From NCBI GenBank assembly GCA_036417435.1, contig CM070904.1:41140408-41204407 (forward strand): a stretch of 64,000 nt of DNA. Reading direction: 5' to 3'. The DNA comes from Inia geoffrensis (taxonomy: Eukaryota; Chordata; Mammalia; Artiodactyla; Iniidae). The translations under genes and the position numbers were made by a program. Of this stretch, positions 49,880-62,700 are shown in pieces. Numbering within the stretch: position 1 is the first letter of the stretch; every line of letters begins with the position of its first letter. The notes under the pieces are model-generated. The model was not told the DNA's origin and made no database searches. It was given only the letters and a program-made list of their open reading frames with translations.

Positions 49880-52030
49880 TAGGTTGTGCCATTCTCATTC
49901 CCACCCGTGACTCCTGGGCCTGTGAATCCTGGCTATGGGAGGGAAAAACATCATATATTGGATGCTTCTGGAAAACTTTTTCCCAACCCTGCTAGGTATT
50001 GCCACCTAATTGGTACTATAAATGAGTCTCCAAAAGACCTTTTCACCATCTTATCAAGCCAGTTGCTTCAGGATGGTGGGGAACATGGTAAGACCAGGAA
50101 TTCAATGAGCATGGGTCCATTGCCACATGTCACTTGCTGTGAAGTGAGTTCCTTTATCAGAAGCAGTGTTGTGTGGAATACCATGACTACGGACAGGCAT
50201 TATGTAAGTCCATGGTTGGTAGGTAATTTTGCTAGAAGCATTGTGTGCAGGAAAGGCAAATCCTTATCCTATTTGAGTAAGTACCTATTCTGGTAGGAGC
50301 AGACTACACCTTCATGATGGAAGTAGTCCAATGTAATCAACCTGCCACCGTGTAGCTGGCTGATCACCACGAGGAATGGCGCCATACTGGGAACTCAGCA
50401 TTGGCCCCTGCTGCTGGCAGATTGGGCACTCAGATATGGTCGTAGCCAGGTCGCCCTTGGTAAATGGAAGTCCACGATGCTGAGCCCATGCATAACCTTC
50501 CTTCCTACCACCATGGCCACTTTGTGCATGAGCTCATTGGACAATGGCAGGGGTAGCTGAGGACAGAGGCTGACTGGCATCCACAGAATGGGTCATCCTA
50601 TCCACTGGATTATTAAAATCCTCGTCAATCCAGGTCACATTTTAGGGAGCATTCACATGGAACCCAAATATGTTCACATTTTTGGCCATTCAGGAAAGTC
50701 TTTCCACATACCACTTCCCTAAATTTCCTTGTCACCAATTTTCCAATCATGTTCCTTCTAAGTCCTTGACCATCCAACAGAATCCTTGGCCGCGGCCTGT
50801 GGATCTGTACCTAATCCCACATCTGGCCATTTCTCCTTCTTAGCAAAGTGAACAACCAGGTTTACTGCTTGAAGTTCTATGTACTGGGAAGGCTTCCCTT
50901 CCCCTCTGTATTTCAGGGATATCTCAGAAGAGGGCTATAGTGTTGTAGCTGTCCATTTAGGGGTTGTGCCCACCTATCATGCAGAACCATCCGTAAACCA
51001 GGCCCAAGTCTTCTTTGCCTCTGTCAGCTGATTGTGGGAGACTCCCTAAGAGGACATATGGGCAGGCTGGGAGAGAGGAGGTAGCTTAGCAGGAGTGGGG
51101 ACCATGGGCAGTTGGGCTACTTCTTCATGTAACTTATTGTGCCTCCGAGGCCTGCTTGGGTTCAGTCACACATATACCACTTCCATTTGATGACGGAGTG
51201 CTGCCGTGTATGCCCTACCTTGTGGCTTGATGGGTCAGATAATATCCAGTTTGCATGGTAACTCTGGTGGCCCATGGTTAAGCATTCAGCCTCTACTAAG
51301 GCTGTAGCTGTCCCTCAAATGGAGTAAAGCTACCTGCAGAGGATGGCAGGGCTTTGCTCCACAATCCTAAGGACCTAAACTGCAATTGACCTATAGGAAC
51401 CTGCCAAGGGCTCCAGGCAGCATCCCTGTCTGCCACTGACACTTCAAGCACCGTTGAATCTGCTGGATTCAGTGGCCCAAGGGGCAGAGCAGTCCGGAGC
51501 TGTTACAGAACCTTTTCTTTTCTGGATCCCACTCAAAACTAGCAGCTTTTCAGATCCCCTGGCAAGTGGGCTAGAGTAAATACACACCCAAATGAGGACT
51601 ATGTTGCCTGGAATCCAAAGAGGCACGATAGATGTTGTGTCTTTATTTTGGTTGTAGGAGGGGCCAGATGTAACAACCTATCTTCTCCTTAGAAGGGATA
51701 TCTCAACGTGCCTCACACCACTGGACCTTTAGACATGTCACTGGGGTCGAAGGCTACTGAATTTTCTCGTTTTTTATTTCCCGCTCTGTGACATGAAGAT
51801 GTCTTACCAATGAGTCCAGGGTAGTTGTTTCTTCTTGCTCACTAGGTCCCATCAAGATAGTCACCAGTGTAAAGGCCAATGTGATATGTTGTTGAAGGAA
51901 GAGTGATCAGATCCCTTCAAACTAATATATGAAATAGGGCTAGAAGTTGATAGGCCCCCGAGGAAGGACAGTGAGAGTATATTGCTGGCCTTGCCAGATT
52001 AGAGCAGACTGCTTCTGGCCGTCTTTATTT
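49880..52030 (-). pseudogene. ERVL-type endogenous retrovirus pol, decayed
   Basis: Minus-strand retroviral pol with many stops and frameshifts. The integrase core is recognisable near 50135-50190 by the residues SDKGTHF after a His/Asn-rich stretch. An RNase H-like segment lies at about 51200-51500, and a reverse-transcriptase-like segment at about 51760-52030. The order in sense (RT, RNase H, integrase) is correct. Resemblance is to mammalian ERVL (class III) elements. No LTRs were confidently placed on either side. It is an ancient relic with no coding capacity. Confidence 0.7.
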
Positions 52031-53463
52031 TCTCCAAGTACATTAATATTTGGGGTCAGGGCTCCAGCATATGAATTTTAAGGGTTAGAATTCAGTCCAT
52101 AATAGTTACACCTTGGAAATGATGTCCCTGTGGGAACATTTGCAAATGTAAATTTGATTTGCAAGGTAGTTTGATTCAGGGCTGCTAGGAGGCTATACAG
52201 TGATTCTGTAATTTACAAGAAGGGACCACTTCCTGAAAACATTTTACTTCCATATGTCAGAAAACTGTAATAATATAATCTTGTTATTACAAGACTTGTG
52301 CTTGCTTTCTGCTGCAAAGTTGCTATAAAATATCTAGATCAGCAAAATCTACATAAATAGTCTTTTAAAAATGGTACCTTTGTGCAGGGCACAACTTAAC
52401 TCTATATGTTGACCTGGACTTTGATGCTCTGTGATACTAGAGTATCATCATGGTTTGTTTTCACTGCAAAGCCATTTAGTACACTCTGCAGAGATGTTGC
52501 TCCTAAACTATGTGGAATCTTATCCTATAACGGTAAATTATTCTTAGAAGTATTTTAAATGGATGGCTGGAGGCCAGATCGTCCTTTAAAGTAGGCAAAG
52601 TAGATACCTGAGTTTTCCCCAAGTTAGACTCCACCATTAGAGAATTCCTTGTGTTTACTTGTTGGGAAATTTACACTTTTAAAGCAGTAGGATGGGTCTC
52701 CAATTCTAAGACAGTGGAGCCAAGATATTTCTACTCCCATCTTTTCTCTAAGATTACTTCAAAACCAGCAAGGAAAACATGAAAGAGTAACAAAAAAGTA
52801 ATCTTCAATGAGATCCCCTTTATAAAATTGTTCCTAAAAACAAGAAGCGCAATAAGCTCACCTTCAAGTAAATTAGGGCCATCTGTAACCTCAATCATAC
52901 TGTATGATGTAGAAAGTGGATGGAGATATAGGAAAAGTACTTTGCAGAGCAGGATTATACCTCAGTGTTGGCGCAGTTGAAGGTGTGGAGGCTGAAGAGA
53001 AACAAGATGATTTGGCCAGGACAGCTCTGGAAAGGCACCACCTCTGCAAAAGGAAGTGGGCAAGGCTGTGTGTGTGTGCGTGCACGCGCATGTGTAGGGG
53101 ATGGAAGAAAAATCAGGAGCTTTTGAGAGTCTGACTAAAGAGCAGTGAACACTCTCCACACCCAGCCCTTCACCTTGCAGAGTCAGGCTCCGACCTATTG
53201 CTACTTTTGTGGGAACCTGGAGGTTTATTCTCTGTGGGTGTTCGAATCAGAGAGGTTGTGGACTTAGGACAACAGGCAGAGGAGGGTGGAGGCAAGGGGC
53301 TATACTGAAGTCAGGAGGATCAAAGGAAAGTCTGAAGAGGGAATTAGGAGACCCTCGGTCCCTTCCTCCCCTGCTTGGGCATTCTAGTCAGGCAGCTTTT
53401 ACACCCTTCAGTCCCATGGAAGCCCGAGCAAGCTGGAAACACTTTCTATTTAAATTTCTATTT
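52031..53463. other. THSD7B intron, unassigned
   Basis: May include flanking retroviral or older repeat sequence (for example 52030-52190), but nothing I can name. A TG/CG-rich tract lies at about 53067-53098. The frame at 52916-53134 crosses it and is not supported. Confidence 0.4.
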
Positions 53464-53475
53464 CAGGAATTTTTT

Positions 53476-53679
53476 TTTTTTTTTTTTGCTGTATGCGGGC
53501 CTCACCCTGCTGTGGCCTCTCCCGTTGTGAAGCACAGGCTCTGGACGCGCAGGCTCAGCGACCATGGCTCACGGGCCCAGCCGCTCTGCGGCATGTGGGA
53601 TCTTCCCAGACCGGGGCACGAACCCGTGTCCCCTGCATCGGCAGGCGGACTCTCAACCACTGCGCCACCAGGGAAGCCC
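53476..53679 (-). mobile_element. Short cetacean CHR SINE
   Basis: The minus-strand copy has a T-run at 53470-53487 and then 'gctgtatgcgggcctcaccc', ending 'ccaccagggaagcccc'. A near-TSD of caggaatttttt and caggatttttt flanks it at 53464-53475 and 53680-53690. The 191-codon frame at 53209-53784 crosses this SINE and is an artefact. Confidence 0.92.
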
Positions 53680-53690
53680 CAGGATTTTTT

Positions 53691-54995
53691 AAATCACAGA
53701 GGGAGGCATGAATTCGGGCCAGTTTGGGATTATAAATTCTCACAAGAGATTTTGGTCCTCTCACTACCCAATGTTAAATTGTAGACATGTAAGTGGTCTT
53801 GCCAAGACATGTTACTTGACGTGTCTATTTCCAGTCTACCCTTATACTGAGGGCCAGCCTTTGTGGTCATCACTTCTAGTATGCGGTATTTTATGAGGTT
53901 CTCCATAACAGTTCTTGAAGTCATGAAAGTGGAAACTTGGTTCTCCAAAATTTCATAGAAACCCTGAGGATAAAGGTTGTCTCTCTTGCTTACCTTGCAT
54001 CCCAAGTTTTTACTTTGTTTTGTGCTTTATGGGCTCCTTTCCTCTGGGCCAGCCCAGCAGTCCATTTAGAAGATATATATTTGATCCAGTGGTTTTTTTT
54101 TTTTCTTTTTCATTAGCAAGGTCTTTTATAATTTCTAAGCCATTAAACTGCCCCAAACAGAAGTGCTCCTTGTTTTATCTCATTGTGTTTATATTGCTGA
54201 CCTGGTTAATTGACTTACAGTAAGAATACATTTATATAATACTTGAATACTTTTCTAATGAAAAAAGAAGCAAAAGAAAAGAACACAGAAGGGCAGATAG
54301 AATTACAGCTGTCACTAAGCATTGATACCATCTTCAAGGAAATGGGAATTTGGGTTCCATTGTCCTAGCTGTACAGTCCTTCAGGGAGAGCTGGGTATTC
54401 TCCCTGCACATCTTCTTGTGCTTTATCTGAATTAAGAAGGGATGACGGCTCAGCTTCTATGGCAAATGAAAATATAAGAGGAAGAAACTTAACTATTGCA
54501 ACATACTTTGATGTATCTGCCCTTCATAAGGTAGAATATCAGTACTAAAACAAGAAAAAGTGAGGATGCCGGGGGAGTGAATTTGTCTATGGATATGATC
54601 TGATTCTTGTTTTGCTACTCACAGTGACTACGTTAAAACTGGCTTAGTGGACTTGCCAGTATTTTTCTTACAGGACAGTGCTTTCCTCTCATTCGAAAGT
54701 TTATGCGTATAGTGCATCATAGCAGAGAGACTTGACATCTATGACACTGTAATGGATACAGAGTAGGTGCCGGAGATCAAAATTGTGCTGCCTTAGATAT
54801 CCTTGACTTCCATGAAGTACCCGCATTCGTTTTTTTGGTTTGTTCTCTCTGAACAATGTTTATGTGGACCAAAGGAGGAAGATCTCAAATCTTCTGTCAA
54901 ATCCTTTTGTTCTTCCTTAAATTGGTTTTTGTTACTGTGAGAGGCACAGCCTTCTTCCACAATAGTTTCGATGGAATCCGTGTGTTTCTTTTCAT
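53691..54995. other. THSD7B intron, unique sequence
   Basis: No gene or repeat was recognised with confidence. Short frames (53730-54005, 54020-54223, 54793-54999) show no domains. Confidence 0.4.
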
Positions 54996-55008
54996 TCAAA
55001 GGATCGCT

Positions 55009-55240
55009 TTTTTTTTTTAAGTTGAGTTATAATTAACATACAGTATCGTATGTCTCAGGTGTACAACATAGTGATTTGATATTTTTATTCACTATGAAAT
55101 GATCACAGCAATAAGACCAGTTACCATCCATCACCATACAAAGTTGTTACAATATTATTGACTCTATTCCCTGTGTGTACATTACATCCCCATGACTTAT
55201 TTATTTTATAGCTGGCAGTCTGTACCTCTTATTAATCAAG
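55009..55240 (-). mobile_element. Old L1 3' end fragment
   Basis: 'gagttataattaacatacag', 'tctcaggtgtacaacatagt' and 'ccatcaccatacaaagttgt' are typical of an older mammalian L1 3' UTR on the minus strand. A T-run lies at 55008-55019. A diverged TSD is suggested by caaaggatcgctt before it and caagggatctctt after it. Confidence 0.75.
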
Positions 55241-55390
55241 GGATCTCTTGAAAAGGTGCTCTTCCAGAAAAAAAAAAAAAAAATGGGGCAAAGTCATCCA
55301 CTTTCAGAATAAGTTCTGGATTACTTTTATTTTTAAAAGCAGGGAGTTAGAAATAGGAAGAAGTTAAATTTACAAGTATCTTCGCATTTT

Positions 55391-55590
55391 TCTTTTTTTT
55401 TTTTTTTTTTTTGCGTTACGCGGGCCCCTCACCATTGTGGCCTCTCCTGCTGGGGAGCAACAGGCCCAGCATCCATGGCCCACGGGCCCAGCCGCTCCGC
55501 GCCATGCAGGATCTTCCTGGACCGGGGCACGAACCCATATTTCCTGCATTGGCAGGCGGACTCTCAACCACTGCGCCACCAGGGAAGCCC
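55391..55590 (-). mobile_element. Short cetacean CHR SINE
   Basis: Minus-strand copy with a T-run at 55392-55412, then 'gcgttacgcgggcccctcac', ending 'ccaccagggaagccc'. Diverged TSDs gtatcttcgcatttt (55376-55390) and gtatccttgcatttt (from 55591) differ at two positions. Confidence 0.92.
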
Positions 55591-55976
55591 GTATCCTTGC
55601 ATTTTAAGAGTCTGGGTGATTGGACTTTGTATTCTCCACATGGAGGCAGTCATAGTCATTTAACCTTAGAAGTTGCACAAGTTTATTTTCTGTCATATTC
55701 ATCTACATAGATCCAGCAAGAAGTCGTTTCAGTGAATTCAGAGAGGAAAACAAACATACAGGATTCAACTATGACTGAACAATAGTCTAAGACAAAGGCA
55801 GGCACTGTCATCTCCATATTTGGTGAGGGAGGGAGAGGGGAAAGGTAACTTCTTCCATTTGCTTCAAGATTTGAATAAAAATGAGCTACATAGCTATGAA
55901 CTGTGGGCATTTGCAGGAGAATCAGGAGTAACTCTAGCTACCTCCAGAACTCCGTCCATAGATGTAACTGTTTCTT

Positions 55977-56335
55977 TCTTTTTTTAAATAAGTAAATATT
56001 TATTTATTTATTTATGGCTGCATTGGGTCTTCGTTGCAGGCCGCGGGCTTTCTCTAGTTGCAGCAAGCAGGGGCTACTCTTCATTGCGGTGCACCGGCTT
56101 CTCACTGCGGTGGCTTCTCTTGTTGCGGAGCATGGGTTCTAGGCATGCAGGCTTCAGTAGTTGTGGCCCGCGAGCTCACTAGTTGTGGCTTGAAGGCTGT
56201 GGAGCACAGGCCCAGTAGTTGTGGCACACGGGCTTAGTTGCTCTGCATGTGTGGGGTCTTCCTGGACCAGGGCTCGAACCCGTGTATGCTGCCTTGGCAG
56301 GCGGATTCATACCCACTCTGCCACCAGGGAAGCCC
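55977..56335 (-). mobile_element. Long CHR SINE
   Basis: The minus-strand copy has T/A-rich (TTTA)n, 'ggctgcattgggtcttcgtt' and 'ttagttgctctgcatgtgtg', and ends 'ctgccaccagggaagccc'. It has a perfect 14-bp TSD, tgtaactgtttctt, at 55963-55976 and 56336-56349. Confidence 0.93.
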
Positions 56336-56349
56336 TGTAACTGTTTCTT

Positions 56350-57725
56350 AAATGAGCAAATATATTTGGTGATATCTTTCCAGTCTATTTCAAGAAGGGA
56401 GTACATGACACCACTTGTGACTCCAAATCAAAGTACTAGGTTTTACAATCTAGGCAATGAGAAACACTATTTTCAATAACTTTTGTGTTTTCATTTTTTC
56501 ATAACTGAGTGCTCATCTCATAGGAAAAAAGATCAGACCCCATTATTCATTGATATTCAATGATATTCAGATATCATTCTTGGAGGGATTTCTAACCAGT
56601 TCTGACTTCAACATTAGAAAAACCAATTGGAGGACATAATGTTCTTTGCTAATTTATCTTATTAATCAGTCCCTGATACCAAAATGATTCATTATAAATA
56701 TTTTAAGGAACTTTAAAAAATCTCTTCTAAATATAATTTTTTTAAATGTGAAAATAAAAGAAAGATCAGGTCAGAGTGTAGAAATTAACAATGTAGGGCA
56801 ACTCTCTAAGTGAAAATATCCTTAGATTTTAACAAAAGAATAGGTTTTATAATACCATAGGCATTGGTTTAGAGAGCAAAGTGTGGGACTTATAGCATAG
56901 ATTGCATTTTAATAAGTGAATAATGATTCTGAGAGTTATTTTTCATCTCCTTTGCATGTTTTAGGGTAGGATTAACTTCGTGGCTTTCATGGTTGCTGCA
57001 GATAAAATCTGTACATTTTTCAAAAATTGACAATAAATTAGAAATAAATATTAAAGGAAGTGAGTGACCTAAGGCATGATGCTTTAGTGACATAATGTGA
57101 ACTAAGGTTCAGAGATGTTGTCTCATGCCAGCCTCTCTGTTTTTAACATAGTAAGTTATGATGCAAACCGCAGAGTAACTCCTCTGTCCGCCTCCCCGCT
57201 ACCCACATCACCAGCAGGTATTTCCCTGATGAAATGAGGAGTGGGGATGGGAAGGGGGTATTTTTTTTTTTTTTTTTTTCGTTTGAGGAATGCAGTTATT
57301 TGCTAAACTAGGAGCAATAATTTTCTCTTCTGACTGCATGCCTCTTAGTTACAGAACTATCTTCCCCTTCAGGAATGTTAATATGAATTTCAAAGACTAC
57401 TGCAAACTGTGTAAATGTAATAGGATTATCCTTCTCTTGTTCAGAACCAGAATTCAGTATCTTGAGATAGATGTGAATCTCCTGGCTTGCCTTAGCTCTC
57501 AGGTTACTAAGGTCACGGTATTCATTTCTGTTTGGCCCAGGGGCAATCTTAGGATTGTATCAAAAGGAGGTTATGTTTTTACATTTTAATTTGCATTTCT
57601 AAAGAAAACAGAAGCTTCAACATTCCTCTAGTAGCAGCAAGACGTAAAGGAGCCCCCCACTTTAGAGAGGCCCTAAAAATTAACAGAGGAGCATCAAAAT
57701 TCAGACACACCTTTGCTCTGGATTT
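56350..57725. other. THSD7B intron
   Basis: Unique intron with a T-run at about 57259-57279. The frame at 57290-57589 has no recognised domain or splice context. Nothing else is supported. Confidence 0.4.
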
Positions 57726-57729
57726 GAAT

Positions 57730-58033
57730 ATAGCTGACCCTTGAACAACATGGGTCTGAAATGCATGGGGCCCCTCATATGCAGTTATCTTTCAGTAAGT
57801 ATGCAGGTGGCCCTCCATTTCTGTGAGTTTTATATCCAAGGATTCAACCAACTGCAGATCAAATTTCAATCCATGGTTGGTTGAATCCACAGATTAAGCA
57901 TTGGTTTAACCAGTGGATACAGAGGGCCGATTGTACTATGCCATTTTATAAGGGGCTTGAGCATCCATGGACTTTGACGTCCGAATGGGGGTCCTGGAAC
58001 CAAAGCCTTTCATACACCAAGGGCTGACTGTAG
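57730..58033. mobile_element. Tigger-like (pogo/Tc1-mariner) DNA transposon remnant
   Basis: 'tgacccttgaacaacatggg' at the left, 'caggtggccctccatttctg' and 'aggattcaaccaactgcaga' in the middle, and 'ggatacagagggccgattgt' plus 'gggggtcctggaaccaa' at the right match the wording of Tigger-family terminal regions. Two related families may be joined or nested here. It is non-coding and old. Confidence 0.65.
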
Positions 58034-58530
58034 ATTCAGAAGTTGCAAAACAGGTGATTTTTTCAGGCCAACCATGTTTTGAAGGATTCACATAGTGGGA
58101 CACAAAGCAATCTTTTAACCCAGACACATGAAGAATGAGAATTAAAAATCTGTTATAGCCAATTAAACTCAATACGTTTATAAGATGATTATCCTCTTAA
58201 TAAGATATTGAAAGTAGGAACTGAAAGTCGAAAGACTGGGTTGGGAGTCACTAAGGCTTTGTAATTATACTGCAAAGGGTTTTGAAAGCCTGTACCCCAG
58301 TAGCAACTTAGGAAATGGATTACAAGAATATGCATGAAAGGCATTTTATGGAAAAATCAGAATGTTTAGCTACATTTATATACAGAGTAAAGGATAGTGA
58401 AGAATTTGAAAGAGTCAGTGGTTTTAGGTCAATGAAAATGGAGAATATTGTCACAAAAAATTGATATAATTGACATAAATAACCAACATAAAAATGGGAA
58501 GAGAGAGAGAGAGATACAATATTTGAGTAT

Positions 58531-58961
58531 TGTTAAAAAATTCAACCTAGTAAATTTGAGAATCGAATTGGCTTTGTTAGGTGATTGATGAATCGGGCAG
58601 CATCCCTTCTAGCAACTAGAAGGATGCTCCAAGGGGTTGTACAAAACGGAAGGTTTATATAGGAAGAAGGATGGGGTAAGCGAGCTATTAACAAAAGAAA
58701 GGAAAGGATTTTGAAGCCAGGACTTCCTTTTTTGTGGGAAGGGTGGTGATGTTAGGGTTGATCATGCATATTTTCCCTTCTTCCTCAGGGGTTGCAGAGG
58801 GCCTGTATGGCAAAGTACCTCACTGGTGCAGACCAGCAAATTCTAGACTGGTACATTTCTGGAGAAGGTTGAACTGCAGTCAGGTTAGATATTAAATCTA
58901 TGTTTGCTACCAAGTTTGCACATGTAACACCATTTTGGGACTGTGTTTTTTCTCTTTAACA
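58531..58961 (-). mobile_element. ERV LTR (3' LTR of class I-like ERV)
   Basis: A 431-bp LTR. In sense it starts TGTTAAAGAG and ends TTTTTTAACA, giving TG...CA termini. Inside, in sense order, are a TATATAAACC box near 58655 and a hairpin-forming CATCCTTCTAGTTGCTAGAAGG-type palindrome near 58600-58630. The R/U5 end has AACAAAGCC where a polyadenylation signal would be. The adjoining AAAAGGGGG (complement of 58966-58974) is a polypurine tract, so this is the 3' LTR of the element extending to higher coordinates. Confidence 0.75.
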
Positions 58962-59142
58962 ATTACCCCCTTTTGATCGGACTGTCAGCCTAACTGAGAA
59001 ATATCAAAATTTAAGGCGTTAGCATTACTCTCAGCTATTGCTTTGCAGCTTTGCCGATCTTTGGTGGGATAATCATAGGTCATGATGTTTTTGCTAAAAC
59101 CTGGTGATATTCACAGGCCAAAACTTCAGATCCACAATTTTT

Positions 59143-61932
59143 TTGTTCTTTTTTTAAAAATTTTATTGGGGTATAGTTGATTTACAACGTTGTGTTAGTT
59201 TCAGGTGTACAGCGCAGTGATTCAGTTATACATACACATATACTCATTCTTTTTCAGATTCATTTTCCATAGAGGTTATTAGAAAATATTGAGTATAGTT
59301 CCCTGTGCTATATAGTAGGTCCTTGTTGGTTATCTCTTTTATATGTGGTAGTGTGTGTATCTTAAGCCCGAGCTCCTAATTTATCCCTCCCTGCCATGTT
59401 TCCCCTTTTATACCATATCTTTTTTATCCATTCGTCTGTTGATGGAAACTTAGATTGTTTCCATATCTGGGCTATTGTAAATAATGCTGCTATGAACATT
59501 GGGGTGTGTATATCTTTTCTTTCTTTTTTTTTTGTGTGTTCAGTCTTTTTTTTAATCAAAGTATAGTTGATTTACAGTGTTGTGTTAATTTCTGTTGTAC
59601 AGCACAGTGATTCAGTTATACATATATATACATCCTTTTTCATATTCTTTTCCATTATGGTTTATCACAGAATATTGAATATAGTTCCCTGTGCTATACA
59701 GTAGGACCTTGTTTTTTTTTTTTTATTACTTATCTATTTTATACATATTACTGTATATATGTCAGTCCAAACCTCCCAATTCACACCACTACAGCCCCCT
59801 CGTGCTTTCCCCACTTGGTGTCCATATATTTGTTCTCTACATATGTGACGCTATTTCTGCCTTGCAAACCGGTTCATCTGTAACATTTTTCTAGATTCCA
59901 CATATATGCATTAACATACGATGTTTATTTTTCTCTTTCTGACTTACTTCACTCTGTATGACAGACTCTAGGTCCATCCACCTCACTACAAATAACTCAA
60001 TTTCATTCCTTTTTATGGCTGAGTAATATTCCATTGTATATATGTGCCGCATCTTCTTTATCCATTCATCTGTCGATGAACACTTAGGTTGCTTCCATGT
60101 CCTGGCTATTGTAAATAGTGGTGCAATGATCATTGTGGTGCATGACTCTTTTTGAATTATGGTTTTCTCTAGGCATATGCCCAGTAGTGGGATTGCTAGG
60201 TCATATGGTAGTTCTATTTGTAGTTTTTTAAGGAATCTCCATACTGTTCTCCATAGTGGCCGTATCAATTTACATTCCCACCAACAGTGCAAGAGGGTCC
60301 CCTTTTCTCCACATCCTCTCCAGCATTTGTTGTTTGTAGATTTTCTGATCATGCCCATTCTAACCTGTGTGAGGTGATACCTCATTGTAGTTTTGATTTG
60401 CATTTCTCTAATAATTAGTGATGTTGAGCAGCTTTTCATGTGCTTCTTGGCCATCTGTATGTCTTCTTTGGAGAAATGTCTATTTAGGTCTTCTGCCCAT
60501 TTTTGGATTGGGTTGTTTGTTTTTTTAATACTGAGCTGCATGAGCTGTTTATATATTTTGGAGATTAATCCTTTGTCTGTTGATTCATTTGAAAATGTTT
60601 TCTACCTTTCTGAGGGTTGTCTTTTCATCTTGTTTGTAGTTTCCTTCGCTGTGCAAAAGCTTTGAAGTTTCATTAAGTGCCATTTGTTTATTTTTGGTTT
60701 TATTTCCATTAACTCTAGGAGGTGGGTCAAAAAAGAACTTGCTGTGATTTATGTTAAAGGGTGTTCTTCCTATGTTTTCCTCTAACAGTTTTATAGTGGC
60801 CGGTCTTACATTTGGGTCTTTAATCAATTTTGAGTTTGTTTTTTTGTATGGTGTTAGGGAGTGTTCTAATTTCATTCTTTTACATGTAGCTGTCCAGTTT
60901 TCCCAGCAACACTTACTGAAGAGACTGTCGTTTCTCCATTGTATATCCTTGCCTCCTTTATTAGTTGACCGTAGGTGTGTGGGTTTATCTCTGGGCTTTC
61001 TATCCTGTCCATTGATCTATATTTCCGTTTTTGTGCCAGTACCATATTGTCTTGACTACTGTAGCTCTGTAGTATAGTCTGAAGCCAGGGAGTCTGATTC
61101 CTCCAGCTCCCTTTTTTTCCCTCAAGATTGGTTTGGCCATCCGGGGTCTTTTGTGTCTCCATACAAATTTTAAGATCTTTTTGTTCTAGTTCTGTAAAAA
61201 ATACCATTGGTAATTTGATAGAAATTGCATTGAATCTGTAGATTGCTTTGGGTAGTGTAGTCATTTTCACAATGTTGATTCGTCGAATCCAAGAACATGG
61301 TATTTCTCTCCATCTGTTTGTGTCATCTTTGATTTCTTTCATCAGTTTTCTTATAGTTTTCTGAGTACAGGTCTTTTACCTCCTTAGGTAGGTTTATTCC
61401 TAGGTACTTTATTCTTTCTGTTGCGGAGGAGAATGAGATTGTTTCCTTAATTTCTCTTTTTGATCTTTCATTGTTAGTGTATAGGAATGCAAGAGATTTC
61501 TGTGCCTTAATTTTGTATCCTGCAACTTTACCAAATTCAGTGATTAGCCCTAGTAGTTTTCTGATGGCATCTTTCAGATTCTCTATGTATATAGTATCAT
61601 GTCATCTGCAAACAGTGACAGTTTTACTTCTTTTCCAATTCGTATTGCTTTTATTTCTTTTCTTTTCTGATTGCCATGGCTAGGACTTCCAAAACTATGT
61701 TGAATAGTAGTGGAGAGAGCGAACATCCTTGTCTTGTTCCTGATCTCAGAGGAAATGCTTAACAGTTTTTCACCATTGAGAATGATGTTTGCTGTGGGTT
61801 TGTCGTATATGGCCTTCATTATGTTGAGGTAGGTTCCCTCTATGCCCACTTTCTGAAGAGTTTTTATCATAAATGGGTGTGGAATTTTGTCCAAAGTTTT
61901 TTCTGCATCTATTGAGATGATCATGGTTTTTA
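59143..61932 (-). mobile_element. Compound L1 block inserted in ERV
   Basis: A minus-strand L1 block bounded by a perfect 18-bp TSD, ttcagatccacaattttt, at 59125-59142 and 61933-61950 (nick TT|AAAA in sense). It contains two L1 3' ends in series: 59143-59525 (T-run, 3' UTR, then ORF2 C-terminal sequence) and 59526-61932 (T-rich start, 3' UTR, then about 1.9 kb of ORF2). The ORF2 part is broken into frames at 59891-60541, 60872-61342 and 61583-61924. The last carries a degenerate reverse-transcriptase region with SLFADDMIL. No part is intact. Confidence 0.9.
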
Positions 61933-62059
61933 TTCAGATCCACAATTTTTAAGTTGGTCATTCTTGTTGCTTCTTTTCTGATGTTCTCTTCTTCGGGAGA
62001 TCATTTTCCTACTGGTCAGTGGCTGCAAACCAGCATCTGAAACTTTTGAGAGGATACAA

Positions 62060-62700
62060 TGCACCAACGAGACTACTCTGATACTTATAGGCAGGATAGT
62101 TCCCAGTGTTCGGAGTGTACTTCAGAGCCATGGTCCCCAAGATCTAAATCAATCAAAGAAAGACCCTGCTGAAGGAGACACCCTTTTAAGCCCAGTGGTT
62201 TACTCGATTTTACATAACTGACTTTCAACTTCCCCAGAAGTGTCAATCCAGGTACAGCAAGTACAGTGCAGCACAGACACCTCCTTGCTCAGCCAGAAGG
62301 TAATCAAGAGCTATCCTATTATCATAAACAAGCTTGGTGTGAGAGTCCAAGGGTTTTTGTTGAAAAAAGCTAGTATCTTTGTAAAGGAATCTGCAGTGTC
62401 TCCAAGAGTTAAGGAAATGTTCCTGATCGTATTCTCATTTGTATTAACTCCTAACCAGGGAAGTGGGTCCCTGCCAAAGGAAGCAGTTCTTGAAGCATGA
62501 ATGCCTCCTGGTAGGCCCTTTCTGGAACCATTAGGTTCACAGTTAGATAGCCTAAGAGGCATAGCCCAGCTTGGAGCCAGCCATCTAGGCATTCATAGGC
62601 CCAAGGAGAATGACAACCACCATAGACAAACACAAGACCTGTCAGGGCACAACCATTCCTGTTAGGAGGTACGATGAATAGATTCATTCACAGGGACTGC
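62060..62700 (-). pseudogene. ERV env remnant (SU end and TM), broken
   Basis: Two overlapping minus-strand frames (62451-62687 and 62311-62592) together resemble the C-terminal surface-unit and ectodomain part of a gamma-type retroviral envelope. A degraded cysteine-rich motif near 62250-62285 recalls CX6CC. Frameshifts separate the pieces and stops follow. The fusion peptide and membrane anchor are not clearly preserved. The L1 at 59143-61932 lies downstream of it. It is non-functional as it stands. Confidence 0.55.

Noticed and set aside
52600..52870. Segment considered as a 5' LINE or HAL1 fragment
   Set aside because: Some wording is suggestive, but no consistent run of homology could be followed, so it is left unassigned.
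53209..53784. A 191-codon open frame
   Set aside because: It crosses the antisense CHR SINE at 53476-53679, which supplies about a third of its codons. The same SINE-derived peptide recurs at many sites in this window.
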